A DNA stretch of 40,794 bases from Anaerolineales bacterium (GCA_020061145.1 JAGUYX010000282.1:1-40794), one strand, 5' to 3'. Shown: positions 1 to 9,153, counted from the first letter of the stretch. Numbers and translations are program-made. The notes: generated by a model not told the origin, from the sequence alone.

Positions 1-158
1 ACCCGCGGTTCAAGCAGGTAAAAACGAGTAAACACCCCCGCCAGCAAGATCAGGCTGAAGACAATCGCCTCCCAGCGAATGGAAAAGGATTGCAGTACTG
101 GCATTTCGTGCCATTTCCGCGAGATTTCAGGTGGTATGGCTTGCCGGGTTGTTTGCAT
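1..158 (-). CDS. Membrane glycosyltransferase, Agl23/PMT-like (3' part outside window)
   Basis: Only the first 52 codons lie in the window; the gene continues past base 1. The start ATG (complement of 156-158) overlaps the stop codon of the upstream gene by one base (TAATG), so the two are probably translationally coupled. After a soluble N-tail of about 28 residues comes a hydrophobic helix whose motif (WEAIVFSLILL, then TRFYLLEPRV) closely matches the first membrane helix of the neighbouring glycosyltransferase (WEVVIFALLVM, then SRFYDLGVRV). It is therefore probably a paralogue of that gene, a polytopic enzyme using a lipid-linked sugar donor. The catalytic loop and any C-terminal domain are not visible, so function is inferred only from this similarity and position. 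Confidence 0.7.
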   Translation of the reverse strand, partial: MQTTRQAIPPEISRKWHEMPVLQSFSIRWEAIVFSLILLAGVFTRFYLLEPR

Positions 159-3100
159 TAGGGCACCTGGAAATATTTGATCTGATGAGATCCTGGATCG
201 CTTACCCAAACACCTTTTTCACCGGTGGCAGCGATACCAGCAGGTAGTGAAAACTGGTTTGCCTCACTCCCAAACTCTCCCCAGGTCTGAATGAATTCTC
301 CCTCGAGGGTAAATTGTAGTACACGGAAACCTTCCGGATCGGTAAGATACACATATCCACCGTCAGAAACGGCAATATAGGGTTTGTTGTCCAGAGATTG
401 TCCATACCAGCCATCGATCGGCCAGGTGTTTTCCTGAGTAAAAATATTCTCAGCAGTTTCGACGGCAACCACCACCCGCTGGTTCCAGGTGTCGGCGATG
501 TATACACGCCCATCTGGAGCGACATCCACGCCGACCGGTTCGTTCAGGTTCAGATTGATTACACTTAATGGCTCGCCTGCATTCGTAAACATCACCACCC
601 GTTTATTACCGGTATCGCTGACAAAAACTCTCCCACGGTCATCCACGCTGATTGCGCGGGGTCCCCAGAAAGCATCGGCTGTCTCGCCCTGCCCGAAATA
701 TCCCCAACTGGTGATAAACACGCCTTCAGCAGTGAATTTTTGGATCCGATTGTTCCAGGTATCGGCAACATAAACAAAACCATCCGGCCCAACCGCCACG
801 TCCCAGGGCTCATTAAAGCTGCCGGCTACGGCCGTGCCGCTCAGGCTCGCCTCCGACCCGCTGTAACTTCCCCAGATGTGCAAAACCTCACCCGTGGGCG
901 AAAGATGCTGGATACGGTGATTGTTGGTATCGGCAATATACAGGGAACCATCCGGGGCAATCGCCAGTCCTCGGGGTCCCTGGAAGGAACCGGGATCGCT
1001 GCCCATTCCGCCAAGGACAGTTTCGGCTGCCAGGCTGATTTTTCCTCCAGCATACGGGTCTTCTGGCAGGCTGACGCTGATCGGACTGCTGCCGCGATTC
1101 CATAGCATGGCGCTGATATCTTTACGCACATACATCCGCATGGAACGTGAAGGTTGCCAGTTTGCCAGGCGCATCTCCTGGCCGGTCAACTGGCCGAATG
1201 CGGTGTAATCCCGGTTCAGCCAGATATCCCACAAAGCACTACGCATCGCCGGGTCGGTTATTGCGCCGGTCAAGCGCTCCCAGGTCAGGTCGAAATAATC
1301 CTGTCGCGGCCACCACATGCGGATATATTGGTACTGGTAATAGGAGTCTCGCAACAGCGGTTCAACCCGATCCCAGTTCCGATCGCTGGCGAAAATGATG
1401 GGGTAATCCAGCAATTCTCGCGGTGCATCCGGGCCGTATACCCGGGTGTTGGTAAAATTCCGCAAATACCAGGTCAGCGGCCAGGCAGAGCCGGGGTCAC
1501 CCTGACCATCCGAGTTGTCGAAGGCAATCCCAAGAGAGAGATCGCCATTAATGCGCTCGGAAAGCTCGGTCAGATCCTCAACCAGAATTTTGTTGGATGG
1601 CGCGGAATGTGCGTAAACCATAAATTCAGTTGCTTCGTCGTAACGAATGAAAGCCGCCTGCCAGGCAGCACGGGCAGTGAGAAGAGCCAGTATGGCAAAC
1701 CCCGTCAATAACGCCAGGCGAGCAAATTCCCCTGGGTGCCAGTGCCTTAACAGGTAAAAAAGCACGCCGCCGCTGACCAAGGTAAAGATAATATATGCCA
1801 CGATTCCAGGCATTTCCGGGGGTGCCAGAGGTATGCCAGTCGCCAGGCGTAAAACCAGGTCGAAAGTAGCTCGCAGGCTTCCGGTGAATAAGAATACCAG
1901 TAACAACACCCACAATCCGTTTTGCCGGAATAATCGTTTCCATTGGACGCTTTCGATCAATTGTCCCAGTCCCCAACCTGCCAACAGAATCAATGGCAGA
2001 GTGATATGCACCGTCAGCCAGGGCATTTTTTCACCGGCAATCGTATAGGCGGCCAGGCTGGTTACCGCCCAAAACCCAAAGAGGGCCAGAGCTGGTGCCT
2101 TCTGTGAACGGGTATGAGGGTTAAATGCGTGGTGCTCCGCCTGTTGCATTTGTTGCTCAACTCTATCCCCGGTGTCCTGACCATCCGGAATACTTTCTAG
2201 GGTCTCCGGATTTACCTTTACCAAGGGCATATTGCCTTCTACCGCAGGGATCTCTGCAGGCTCCCTGACTGGCAAACTGAAGAGACGACGAAAGCTAACA
2301 ATTCCGGCTGTCAGGATTGCGCCTAACAAGGGTAAATACTCGTATAAAGGCACCTGCACGAGTAAATAATAGTACCAGGGTTGAGAGCCGCGCTCGACGG
2401 CCTGTTGATCCAGCCAGTAGCCTAACGAGCCAATCAGCCCGGTAAAGAAGCCAGCACCGTACGAAAACAGGGTGGTGTAAAACAAGGTGTAAATACCGTA
2501 AAACACCGCCATGGTTGTCAGAAAAACACGCCAGTTCCACCAGATTCCCAGCCCAATATTGATTATGACAATAGGGATTAACACCGCTGCCGTACGCAGC
2601 ATCCCTTCGGTGCTATAGTCCAATGGGTTCCAACCCAGGTATTTCACCGGAATTGGGGTAAGCTGGGGCAACACTATCAAACCCAACAACATCGCCAGAT
2701 GATAAGCGCGTTCCTGGCGGATGACCGGCAAACCCAAGCCACGTATAGCGCAGAAGATTGCCAGACCAATACTCAAAATGCCGAGAATTTCTGGAAACAG
2801 GGTGAAGAAAGATGGCAGCAGGCTGGCTTCAGCCTCCCCCTGCCTGGCGTTGATCACGCTTGCCAGCAATACCACCCCCAGCATAATCATCCCGCTCAAG
2901 ATCGCCAGTAAAAACGGACGGTAATAGGCTGGTTTGCGCCAGTTCAGACTGGTAACGCGCTGCACCAGGAGCAGAGTCAGGAAGAATAGCGCCTGGGCGG
3001 TATAGATGAAAGCAGTTTCTTTGGCGGTGAAATGGAATGCAGTGGCGGCCGCCAGGTATACCAGGTACCGGGTTTCGCCCTTTTCCAGATAGCGTAGAAT

Positions 3101-3589
3101 CGCCCACAGCGCAATCAGCCCAAACAGCACCACCAGGGACTCATTGCGCGCATAACGCCCGTAATAAAGCATAAAAGGCGAAATGATCATCAGGAAAGTG
3201 GTTACCAGGGTGCCCGTTTTCCCCAGGTAAGGGCGGAATTTCCATAAAAAAATGATGCCCAGAACGCTTGCCAGGGCATGAGGAATTCGCCCGGCCAGAT
3301 CATTATCCCCAAACAATGTATAACTGAGCGCCATAAGGTGAAATTGTAGGGGACCATGGGTCAGGGGGGTATGCGTATAGCCGTTGCCACGATAAAACTG
3401 CCAGGAAAAATAGGTGTGCTGGGTTTCATCGTGACTCATCACCCGGACGCCTAAATCGTAAAAACGCGAGAAAATAGCCAGCATCACCAGAAGAGCAAAG
3501 ATCACCACTTCCCAGGTAAGGTGCTTTTCTAGATATTGGCGAAAAATTAATTTGGGAGGCTCGTTGTTCAGTGGGGGGTTGAGACTCAT
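158..3589 (-). CDS. Polytopic glycosyltransferase (Agl23/TIGR03663-like) fused to an NHL beta-propeller
   Basis: A protein of about 1143 residues with two parts. The N-terminal ~600 residues are a polytopic membrane domain of the PMT/GT39-like superfamily, with an SHDE acidic motif just after the first helix and a YYGRYARNES motif, as in proteins annotated TIGR03663 (flippase-associated Agl23). A soluble region follows. The last ~290 residues are five or six NHL repeats (YIADTNNHRIQ, YVADTWNNRIQ, VSDTGNKRV, YIADTWNQRV), expected to form an extracytoplasmic six-bladed propeller. Family knowledge suggests sugar transfer from a polyprenyl carrier onto a protein or glycan; the acceptor is unknown. 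The start is uncertain: GTG at 3652 and ATG at 3613 are in frame, but ATG 3589 gives an N-tail of the same length as the downstream paralogue. No site has a good Shine-Dalgarno. The stop overlaps the next gene. Confidence 0.85.
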   Translation of the reverse strand: MSLNPPLNNEPPKLIFRQYLEKHLTWEVVIFALLVMLAIFSRFYDLGVRVMSHDETQHTYFSWQFYRGNGYTHTPLTHGPLQFHLMALSYTLFGDNDLAGRIPHALASVLGIIFLWKFRPYLGKTGTLVTTFLMIISPFMLYYGRYARNESLVVLFGLIALWAILRYLEKGETRYLVYLAAATAFHFTAKETAFIYTAQALFFLTLLLVQRVTSLNWRKPAYYRPFLLAILSGMIMLGVVLLASVINARQGEAEASLLPSFFTLFPEILGILSIGLAIFCAIRGLGLPVIRQERAYHLAMLLGLIVLPQLTPIPVKYLGWNPLDYSTEGMLRTAAVLIPIVIINIGLGIWWNWRVFLTTMAVFYGIYTLFYTTLFSYGAGFFTGLIGSLGYWLDQQAVERGSQPWYYYLLVQVPLYEYLPLLGAILTAGIVSFRRLFSLPVREPAEIPAVEGNMPLVKVNPETLESIPDGQDTGDRVEQQMQQAEHHAFNPHTRSQKAPALALFGFWAVTSLAAYTIAGEKMPWLTVHITLPLILLAGWGLGQLIESVQWKRLFRQNGLWVLLLVFLFTGSLRATFDLVLRLATGIPLAPPEMPGIVAYIIFTLVSGGVLFYLLRHWHPGEFARLALLTGFAILALLTARAAWQAAFIRYDEATEFMVYAHSAPSNKILVEDLTELSERINGDLSLGIAFDNSDGQGDPGSAWPLTWYLRNFTNTRVYGPDAPRELLDYPIIFASDRNWDRVEPLLRDSYYQYQYIRMWWPRQDYFDLTWERLTGAITDPAMRSALWDIWLNRDYTAFGQLTGQEMRLANWQPSRSMRMYVRKDISAMLWNRGSSPISVSLPEDPYAGGKISLAAETVLGGMGSDPGSFQGPRGLAIAPDGSLYIADTNNHRIQHLSPTGEVLHIWGSYSGSEASLSGTAVAGSFNEPWDVAVGPDGFVYVADTWNNRIQKFTAEGVFITSWGYFGQGETADAFWGPRAISVDDRGRVFVSDTGNKRVVMFTNAGEPLSVINLNLNEPVGVDVAPDGRVYIADTWNQRVVVAVETAENIFTQENTWPIDGWYGQSLDNKPYIAVSDGGYVYLTDPEGFRVLQFTLEGEFIQTWGEFGSEANQFSLPAGIAATGEKGVWVSDPGSHQIKYFQVP

Positions 3590-3951
3590 AGTATTTTCGC
3601 GGGACTCATCCATCTGAGTATGCTTTACCGCTGGGTTAACACGAAATATCACTAAGAATCAAAGCTGTACCTTTGGTTAGCATGAATTATATTCAGTCTG
3701 CCAAGCACAGCCTGCCCAATTCTACTATACTGTTTTGTGAATGCCGGGGATTCGAGGGAGTCTATGAGGTGGTTGAGGTAACTCAGAATCGACGGATAAA
3801 AATCGGTGTAGCAGACAGCCAGATTCCTCCTCCTGATCGATGTGGTAATTTTCGTGTTTTAAACGATCGCTTTGCTTACCTGACGCCAGGTAATGCCTTT
3901 TCGTACCCTCAGTTTGTATTCCTTGACTATTTGCTTTCTCCCTTAAGGAGA
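3590..3951. other. Intergenic stretch with no gene recognised
   Basis: This lies between the end of rluB and the start of the glycosyltransferase, both on the minus strand. I found no convincing promoter or rho-independent terminator. A short inverted repeat (TCTCC/GGAGA) follows the rluB stop but has no T-run. A plus-strand frame at 3673-3993 starts with TTG, has no ribosome-binding site and runs into rluB antisense, so I do not call it. Confidence 0.5.
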
Positions 3952-4734
3952 TTACCTGCGCCGGTCGCCCTTCTTTGGTCGCCTTGGGGATAGTGCCGGG
4001 CGTGGGGGACGGGAAGGTTTCTTTTTTCCCTTTAAATCAGCCACCTCATCCGCTGTCAGCGATCGCCATTCACCAGGTTTGAGCGCTCCCAGCCATAAAC
4101 TACCCATTCGAACTCGAATGATCTTGACCACCGGTAAACCGAGTTGCGCTCCGGTTTCACGAATCTGTCGTTTACGTCCCTCTTTCAAGATAATTCGTAA
4201 CCAGGCACCCTTACCTGATAGCGACTCAATCCGCACCTGGGCCGGTTCCGTACGATACCCATCCTCCAGCACAACCCCGCGACGCCAGGTTTCAAGCTGC
4301 ATATCATCCGGTTTCCGCGCCACGAGCACTTTGTATTCCTTTTCGTGTCCATACCGCGGGTGCGTCAGCCGGTTGGCAAGTTCGCCATCGTTGGTTAGCA
4401 GCACCAGGCCTTCGCTCTCATAATCCAGCCGGCCGACCGGGAAAACCCGTTCGCTTACCTGAATCAGATCCATTACCGTTTTTCTCGCGTCTGGGGTAGT
4501 TACTGTGGAGAGCACAAAGCGTGGTTTATACAGGGCATAATACACTAATGGCTCGGGCATCTTTAGCGGTATGGTGTCCACCGCGATTTTATCGACCAGT
4601 GGGTCCGCTTTGGCGCCCAGGGTAGCGCGCATTCCATTTACCGTAACACGCCCTGCCTCGATCAATTGCTCACAACTTCGGCGGGAGCCATAACCGGCTT
4701 GCGCCAGAATCTTTTGAACACGTTCTGCAGGCAT
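3952..4734 (-). CDS. rluB: 23S rRNA pseudouridine synthase, RluB/RsuA family
   Basis: 260 residues. An N-terminal S4 RNA-binding domain (VQKILAQAGYGSRRSCEQLI, then GRVTVNG) is followed by the RsuA/RluB-type catalytic domain. The signature GRLDYESEGL contains the catalytic Asp, and HPRYGHEKEY and EGRKRQIRE are further family motifs. The basic C-terminal tail (KKKPSRPPRPAL...) is typical of RluB-like enzymes and may bind rRNA. Family knowledge: isomerises a uridine in helix 89 of 23S rRNA; RsuA-type 16S specificity cannot be excluded from sequence alone. It follows scpB with a 7-nt gap on the same strand, the common scpB-rluB order in bacteria, so the two are probably co-transcribed. Confidence 0.9.
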   Translation of the reverse strand: MPAERVQKILAQAGYGSRRSCEQLIEAGRVTVNGMRATLGAKADPLVDKIAVDTIPLKMPEPLVYYALYKPRFVLSTVTTPDARKTVMDLIQVSERVFPVGRLDYESEGLVLLTNDGELANRLTHPRYGHEKEYKVLVARKPDDMQLETWRRGVVLEDGYRTEPAQVRIESLSGKGAWLRIILKEGRKRQIRETGAQLGLPVVKIIRVRMGSLWLGALKPGEWRSLTADEVADLKGKKKPSRPPRPALSPRRPKKGDRRR

Positions 4735-4741
4735 TTTTTCT

Positions 4742-5317
4742 TTAATCCTTCAACATTGACAGCTCGTCTGGGTCAGGTTCCCCGTTTTGTGTGCTTTCAA
4801 GAGACAGAGGCGGCAATTCTTCCAAAGAACCCAGTCCGAAATGCTGGAGAAAATCCGCCGTAGTTATGTACAAAATGGGTCTACCCGGTCCTTCCGCACG
4901 CCCGGCTTCCTCGATCAATCCCTTGTTTAATAAGCTCCTTAATACCCCATCGCTATTCACGCCACGAATATTATCGATCTGCGGGCGAGTGACAGGTTGC
5001 TGGTAGGCAATGATCGCCAGTGTTTCGAGCGCTGCCTTACTCAGGCGACTGGTGGCATCCAGGCCGAGAAAAAGCTCCACTTCTTCAGAAACTTCAGGCG
5101 CGGTGATCAACTGGTATCTACCCTGATGATTGGAAAGTCGTATCCCTCTGGGCTGCAATTCTAAATTCAATAAAGTCAAGTTTTGCTCCACCTGCTGAAT
5201 GGGTAACTGCACCGCTGCAGCAAGCTGTTGGGCAGAGACGGGCTCGGAGGCGACAAATAACAATGCTTCCAGCCGTGCGGTAAGAGAAGGGGGGGGTATT
5301 TCGACAGGTTCTACCAT
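4742..5317 (-). CDS. scpB: Segregation and condensation protein B
   Basis: 191 residues from ATG 5317; an in-frame GTG at 5329 would add four residues. ScpB is the winged-helix kleisin partner of the SMC-ScpAB complex that compacts and segregates the chromosome in the cytoplasm. Two winged-helix domains are visible. The first has LEALLFVASEPVSAQQLA. The second has the strongly conserved stretch ALETLAIIAYQQPVTRPQI followed by IRGVNSDGVLRSL and GRPILYITT. The acidic Pro-rich tail is typical. scpA, usually just upstream, is absent here; scpB is the first gene of this minus unit and faces away from the lipoprotein gene at 5416. Confidence 0.93.
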   Translation of the reverse strand: MVEPVEIPPPSLTARLEALLFVASEPVSAQQLAAAVQLPIQQVEQNLTLLNLELQPRGIRLSNHQGRYQLITAPEVSEEVELFLGLDATSRLSKAALETLAIIAYQQPVTRPQIDNIRGVNSDGVLRSLLNKGLIEEAGRAEGPGRPILYITTADFLQHFGLGSLEELPPLSLESTQNGEPDPDELSMLKD

Positions 5318-5415
5318 GCTATAATTCACATTCGAATACGACCCTTGAAGGATTAGAAAAAGAGTATTCCACTGGTCGTAAGTCCTTTACGGTTAGATAA
5401 TTTGGAGAACCGGAT

Positions 5416-5964
5416 TTGAAACCTCTTTCCTTTCCCCGATTGTTTTTTTGGTTATTGCCGTTGATATTCGCCGGGATTGCCTGTAACTTTCCTGGTTCAA
5501 ATTCGGATACCGCCAACCAGGCAACCCTGCCTTCTGCTCAGCCCGAAGTTACTTCCCCGTCAACTGAGAACGACCCACCCGGTCAGATTCTCTTCCGGAT
5601 TTCCGAACAGGAATTGACTGAGCTGGTAATCGAGAAGCTAAACAGCCAGGCTGAACCTTTACTGACAGAGCCACAGGTCAGTCTGAGGGATGGTCAGGTG
5701 GTGGTCACTGGTAAGGTTCAACAGGCCGGCTTAAGTCTATCAGCCAGGATGGTTCTGATCCCGTATCTGGACGAATCCGGGGTACCCTACCTGGAGGTTG
5801 ATTCCATGACGTTGGGACCCATCCCGGTACCTCAGGAATTTCAAGACCAGCTCAGCCAGGCTATGAATTCTGCTTTGATCCAGTACTTCGAACAAACAGT
5901 GGGTAACGCGCGCCTGGACTCGATCACCATCAGTGACGGTGAAATGATCATCACCGGGCGTTAA
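5416..5964 (+). CDS. Uncharacterised lipoprotein
   Basis: 182 residues. TTG start at 5416 with GGAG (5404-5407) eight bases upstream. The N-terminus is a lipoprotein signal peptide: hydrophobic helix then IFAGIAC, with the lipidated Cys at residue 23. A Thr/Ser/Pro-rich linker follows (residues 30-55), then an alpha/beta domain with alternating hydrophobic strands (VSLRDGQVVVTGKV, LSARMVLIPYL, ARLDSITISDGEMIITGR). This strand pattern resembles lipid- or polymer-binding folds of the DUF2993/LmeA type, but I cannot assign a family. It would be anchored to the outer face of the cytoplasmic membrane. It precedes a second lipoprotein by 12 nt and is probably co-transcribed with it. Confidence 0.75.
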   Translation: MKPLSFPRLFFWLLPLIFAGIACNFPGSNSDTANQATLPSAQPEVTSPSTENDPPGQILFRISEQELTELVIEKLNSQAEPLLTEPQVSLRDGQVVVTGKVQQAGLSLSARMVLIPYLDESGVPYLEVDSMTLGPIPVPQEFQDQLSQAMNSALIQYFEQTVGNARLDSITISDGEMIITGR

Positions 5965-5976
5965 TCTTACAGCAAC

Positions 5977-7641
5977 ATGAGATTATACCATCCTGCTTCG
6001 TCGCACCCGGATGCTCCATCTATCTCCATGTTTACCCATGGGTTCAATTTGATTCTTCCCGGTTCGCGTTTATTCTTCCTGCTTTTCTCGATGGCGATAT
6101 TGCTAATAGCCTGCGCGCCACAAAAAGCGCCACAGGTAGAAATTCAGGTGAAGATAGAGACAGCCGGGGAGAGTTATTCGGTTACCCTGCCGTTGGGGAG
6201 TACCGTAGAACAGGCGATTTTAGCCAGCGATCTGGAACTGGGGGATCTTGATCGAACAGATCCCCCTTTATACACCGTGTTGACCGATGGTTCTACCGTG
6301 CAAGTGATCCGTGTAGAAGAAGAATTCGAAATCGAAGAGGTGATTATCCCCTACGAATCGCGAACCATCCGCAATGAAGCCCTGACCGAAGGTGAAAGAC
6401 GCCTGGTCCAGGCAGGTGTAAACGGCATCCAGGAAATCACTTACCGCAGAGTTTATGAAGATAACCAGGAAATCTCACGAAATATTGTCAAATCGGTCAT
6501 TCTCCAGGAGGCTGTGCCTGAAATCGTGATGATTGGCTCTCAGAGCCCGTTTGCGCCCGTCGAATTTCCGGGAAGCATCGTTTACCTGGCCGGTGGAAAT
6601 GCGTGGGTGCTGTCTGGTGAGAGTGGTGAACGTACCCCATTAATTACCAGTGGAGACCTGGATGGGCGTGTTTTTTCGCTTTCGCCCGATGGAGAGTGGC
6701 TTTTATTCACGCGCCGCGGGGAAGAAGACACCATCAACACCCTGTGGGTCACCCAGTTGAATGAACCCTACCTTGAGGTCGATCTGAACGTGGAAAATGT
6801 TGTGCATTTTGCAGATTGGATCCCGGATGCGCAACTTCAGGTCGCTTATTCCACGGTTGAACCCCGGGAAATTGCCCCGGGTTGGCAGGCCAATAATGAC
6901 TTGTATCGGATCAGCTTCAGCTCTACCGGTTGGGTATCGGATCCTGAGCTGGTTGTCGATGCCAATGCCGGCGGTGTGTATGGCTGGTGGGGCACGACCT
7001 ATGCCTATTCCGTGAATGGATCTCGACTGGCCTTTGCCCGACCGGATGGTGTCGGCCTGGTCGATTTAGAAACCGGAGAGCTACAAAAAATCCATGACGC
7101 CATTCCCTTGCAGACGTTTGGGGATTGGGCCTGGGTGCCGGGGGTAAGCTGGTCTCCTGATGAAAGTGTTTTGTTTTCCGTCGACCATATACCCCAAACC
7201 GGCAATGGGAATCCCGAGACTTCCCAGGTATTTGACGTGCTGGCGATCCCCCTTGAACTCCAAACCGCCATTCATCTTGTTTCACAATCAGGCATGTTCG
7301 CTTACCCGGTTCCTTCGCCTTTTATGCTCGGTGAAACCGAACCGGGAGCCTATCAAATAGCCTATTTACAGGCGATTTTTCCCATACAATCGGAGACCAG
7401 CCAGTACCTGTTGATGGTGATGGATCGCGATGGTTCAAACCGCCGCCAGTTATTTCCGGAAACAGGCGCCATCGGTCTGGAACCACAGAAACTGGTCTGG
7501 GCGCCTTCGTCAACGGATGGGGAGTTGGAATATCATCTGGCTTTTCTTTATCAGGGCAATTTGTGGCTGTTGAACACTCTCACCGGGGATGCTCGCCAGC
7601 TTACCGGTGATGGTTTGATCAGCCGCATTGATTGGAAATAG
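5977..7641 (+). CDS. Lipoprotein with G5 domain and TolB-like beta-propeller
   Basis: 554 residues. A long N-region precedes a hydrophobic helix ending in ILLIAC, with the lipidated Cys at residue 46; the true start could be a later Met (residue 18 or 39), because no Shine-Dalgarno marks ATG 5977. After the Cys comes a ubiquitin-like DUF348-type strand pattern (residues 50-105), then a G5 domain at about 105-185 (EVIIPYESRTIRNEALTEG, then EITYRRVYEDNQEISR). The remainder is a TolB/WD40-like propeller with repeats such as FSLSPDGEWLLFTRRG, NGSRLAFARPDGVGLVD and MVMDRDGSNRRQLF. G5 domains are known to bind wall glycans and the propeller probably mediates contacts outside the membrane; no enzymatic residues were recognised. 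It sits 12 nt after another lipoprotein. Confidence 0.8.
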   Translation: MRLYHPASSHPDAPSISMFTHGFNLILPGSRLFFLLFSMAILLIACAPQKAPQVEIQVKIETAGESYSVTLPLGSTVEQAILASDLELGDLDRTDPPLYTVLTDGSTVQVIRVEEEFEIEEVIIPYESRTIRNEALTEGERRLVQAGVNGIQEITYRRVYEDNQEISRNIVKSVILQEAVPEIVMIGSQSPFAPVEFPGSIVYLAGGNAWVLSGESGERTPLITSGDLDGRVFSLSPDGEWLLFTRRGEEDTINTLWVTQLNEPYLEVDLNVENVVHFADWIPDAQLQVAYSTVEPREIAPGWQANNDLYRISFSSTGWVSDPELVVDANAGGVYGWWGTTYAYSVNGSRLAFARPDGVGLVDLETGELQKIHDAIPLQTFGDWAWVPGVSWSPDESVLFSVDHIPQTGNGNPETSQVFDVLAIPLELQTAIHLVSQSGMFAYPVPSPFMLGETEPGAYQIAYLQAIFPIQSETSQYLLMVMDRDGSNRRQLFPETGAIGLEPQKLVWAPSSTDGELEYHLAFLYQGNLWLLNTLTGDARQLTGDGLISRIDWK

Positions 7642-7688
7642 AATTTCAATGAAAATAGCTTCAGCCGAAGGTTAAAATTGGGCAAAAC

Positions 7689-7750
7689 GGAGGAAAAATG
7701 CAAATCTTAATTCCCACTGATGTGGAGGAAAAATGCGTATCTTGATCACC
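7689..7750 (+). repeat. Imperfect 35-bp tandem duplication of ribosome-binding site and start codon
   Basis: Two near-copies of a ribosome-binding site plus start stand 35 bp apart: GGAGGAAAAATGC at 7689-7701 and again at 7724-7736. The bases after each ATG are also similar (CAAATCTTAATTCCC against CGTATCTTGATCACC). The second copy starts the uxs gene. The first opens a 15-codon frame. Confidence 0.75.
7698..7745 (+). CDS. Possible 15-codon upstream ORF overlapping the uxs start
   Basis: ATG at 7698 is preceded by a perfect GGAGG with good spacing, and reads [15 protein letters not shown] before TGA at 7743-7745. It overlaps the first 13 bases of uxs in another frame. Ribosomes ending at the TGA would be next to the uxs start, so translational coupling or competition is possible. 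It may equally be a by-product of the local duplication. Its residues MQILIPTD resemble the uxs N-terminus MRILITGA, consistent with a copied 5' end. Confidence 0.35.
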   Translation: MQILIPTDVEEKCVS

Positions 7751-8692
7751 GGCGCTGCCGGGTTTTTAGGTTCCCATCTTTGCGATAAATTTATCGCTGA
7801 GGGGCATGCGGTAATCGGGATGGACAATTTCGTCACCGGAAACCCGCAAAACATTGCCCACCTGGCCGGCAACCCTTTATTTTCGTTTATTCGCCATGAT
7901 GTTTCTAATTTTATTTTTGTACCCAGGCCGGTTGATGCAGTGTTACATTTTGCCTCTCCGGCAAGCCCAAACAGCGCCTCCCCCTATGGTTATTTGAATC
8001 TGCCCATCCAGACGATGAAAGCCGGCGCATTAGGCACCCACAATACTCTTGGAGTTGCCCGGGCGCATAAAGCCCGGTTTTTGCTGGCTTCAACCAGTGA
8101 AATTTATGGCGATCCACAGGAGCACCCCCAAACGGAATCGTATTGGGGTCATGTCAATCCTATCGGTCCTCGTTCGGTCTACGATGAAGCCAAACGCTTT
8201 GCCGAAGCGCTGACCATGGCTTATCACCGCACACATGGAATTGATACCCGTATAGTACGGATTTTTAATACCTATGGCCCACGCATGCATATCGATGACG
8301 GGCGTGTGGTGCCCAATTTCCTCAAGCAGGCTTTGTGTGGGGAAGCGCTCACGGTTTATGGAGATGGCACACAGACGCGCAGCTTTACCTACGTGGATGA
8401 CTTAATCGATGGGATTTACCGATTGCTTTTTTCGGCGTACACTGAGCCGGTTAATATTGGCAATGACACTGAAACTTCTATCCTCGAGTTTGCCGAAACA
8501 ATAAACCGCCTGACAGATAATCGTTCCGGAATTACCTTCCAGCCTGCCAAACGGATCGAGGGTGATCCTCAGCGTCGACGCCCAGATATCACCCGTGCAT
8601 GCGAGGTGTTAAATTGGTCGCCATCCACCACCCTGGAAAATGGAATTATCAAAACCATTCCTTATTTCAAAGAAAAACTGGGGGTTTCATGA
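7733..8692 (+). CDS. NAD-dependent epimerase/dehydratase, UDP-glucuronate decarboxylase (UXS) type
   Basis: 319 residues, starting at ATG 7733 with GGAGG nine bases upstream. An extended short-chain dehydrogenase: the Rossmann nucleotide motif GAAGFLG is at residues 8-14, a catalytic-type STSEIYGDP is near 119-127, and YDEAK gives the Tyr-Lys pair. The stretch [19 protein letters not shown] is typical of UDP-glucuronic acid decarboxylases, which make UDP-xylose via a 4-keto intermediate bound to NAD. Other decarboxylase-like epimerases share this motif, so exact product specificity is inferred. The stop overlaps the gtrA start as ATGA, suggesting coupled expression for cell-surface glycan production. 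Confidence 0.85.
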   Translation: MRILITGAAGFLGSHLCDKFIAEGHAVIGMDNFVTGNPQNIAHLAGNPLFSFIRHDVSNFIFVPRPVDAVLHFASPASPNSASPYGYLNLPIQTMKAGALGTHNTLGVARAHKARFLLASTSEIYGDPQEHPQTESYWGHVNPIGPRSVYDEAKRFAEALTMAYHRTHGIDTRIVRIFNTYGPRMHIDDGRVVPNFLKQALCGEALTVYGDGTQTRSFTYVDDLIDGIYRLLFSAYTEPVNIGNDTETSILEFAETINRLTDNRSGITFQPAKRIEGDPQRRRPDITRACEVLNWSPSTTLENGIIKTIPYFKEKLGVS

Positions 8693-9153
8693 TCCTGATC
8701 TATAATTCCCGCGAACGTGGTCGTTTCATGCGCTTTGCCATGGTTGGAGTGATTGGCGCAATTGTTGACTTTGGTGTGATGAATTTGTTGGTTAATTTAT
8801 TTTCTGTCCCGTTTATCATCGCGGGCACAATCTCGTTTATCTGTGCTCTACTGTCGAATTTCACCTGGAATCGATACTGGACTTATCCTGATTCACGCTC
8901 CAAGCAAATTCAAAACCAGATTATCCAATTTATTATTGTAAGCGTCATCGGATTGGTGATCCGTGTGCCGGTATTGGCATTATTGGAGCCGCCTTTTACA
9001 CTGTTGGTGCGGGACCTGGCTTCTGGTTTTGGACAGTCGTCGATCGACCCGGTGTTTATTGCGCATAACCTTACCCTGGCGGTGGCAGTTCTGATCGTCA
9101 TGTTCTGGAATTTTTTCGCCAATCGATACTGGACATACAGTGACGTTGATTGA
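8689..9153 (+). CDS. GtrA-like membrane protein
   Basis: 154 residues from ATG 8689, which overlaps the uxs stop (ATGA). The pattern [20 protein letters not shown] at the N-terminus, [17 protein letters not shown] in the middle and [17 protein letters not shown] at the C-terminus is the GtrA family signature: four predicted membrane helices with two N-RYWTY motifs. GtrA-like proteins are thought to help flip polyprenyl-phosphate sugars across the cytoplasmic membrane for glycan modification. Coupling to a nucleotide-sugar enzyme fits that role; the sugar carried is not known. Confidence 0.88.
   Translation: MILIYNSRERGRFMRFAMVGVIGAIVDFGVMNLLVNLFSVPFIIAGTISFICALLSNFTWNRYWTYPDSRSKQIQNQIIQFIIVSVIGLVIRVPVLALLEPPFTLLVRDLASGFGQSSIDPVFIAHNLTLAVAVLIVMFWNFFANRYWTYSDVD

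Noticed and set aside
3673-3993. Plus-strand open frame of 106 codons after rluB
   Set aside because: It starts with TTG, has no ribosome-binding site, no recognisable domain, and overlaps the rluB 3' end in antisense. Base composition does not suggest a gene.
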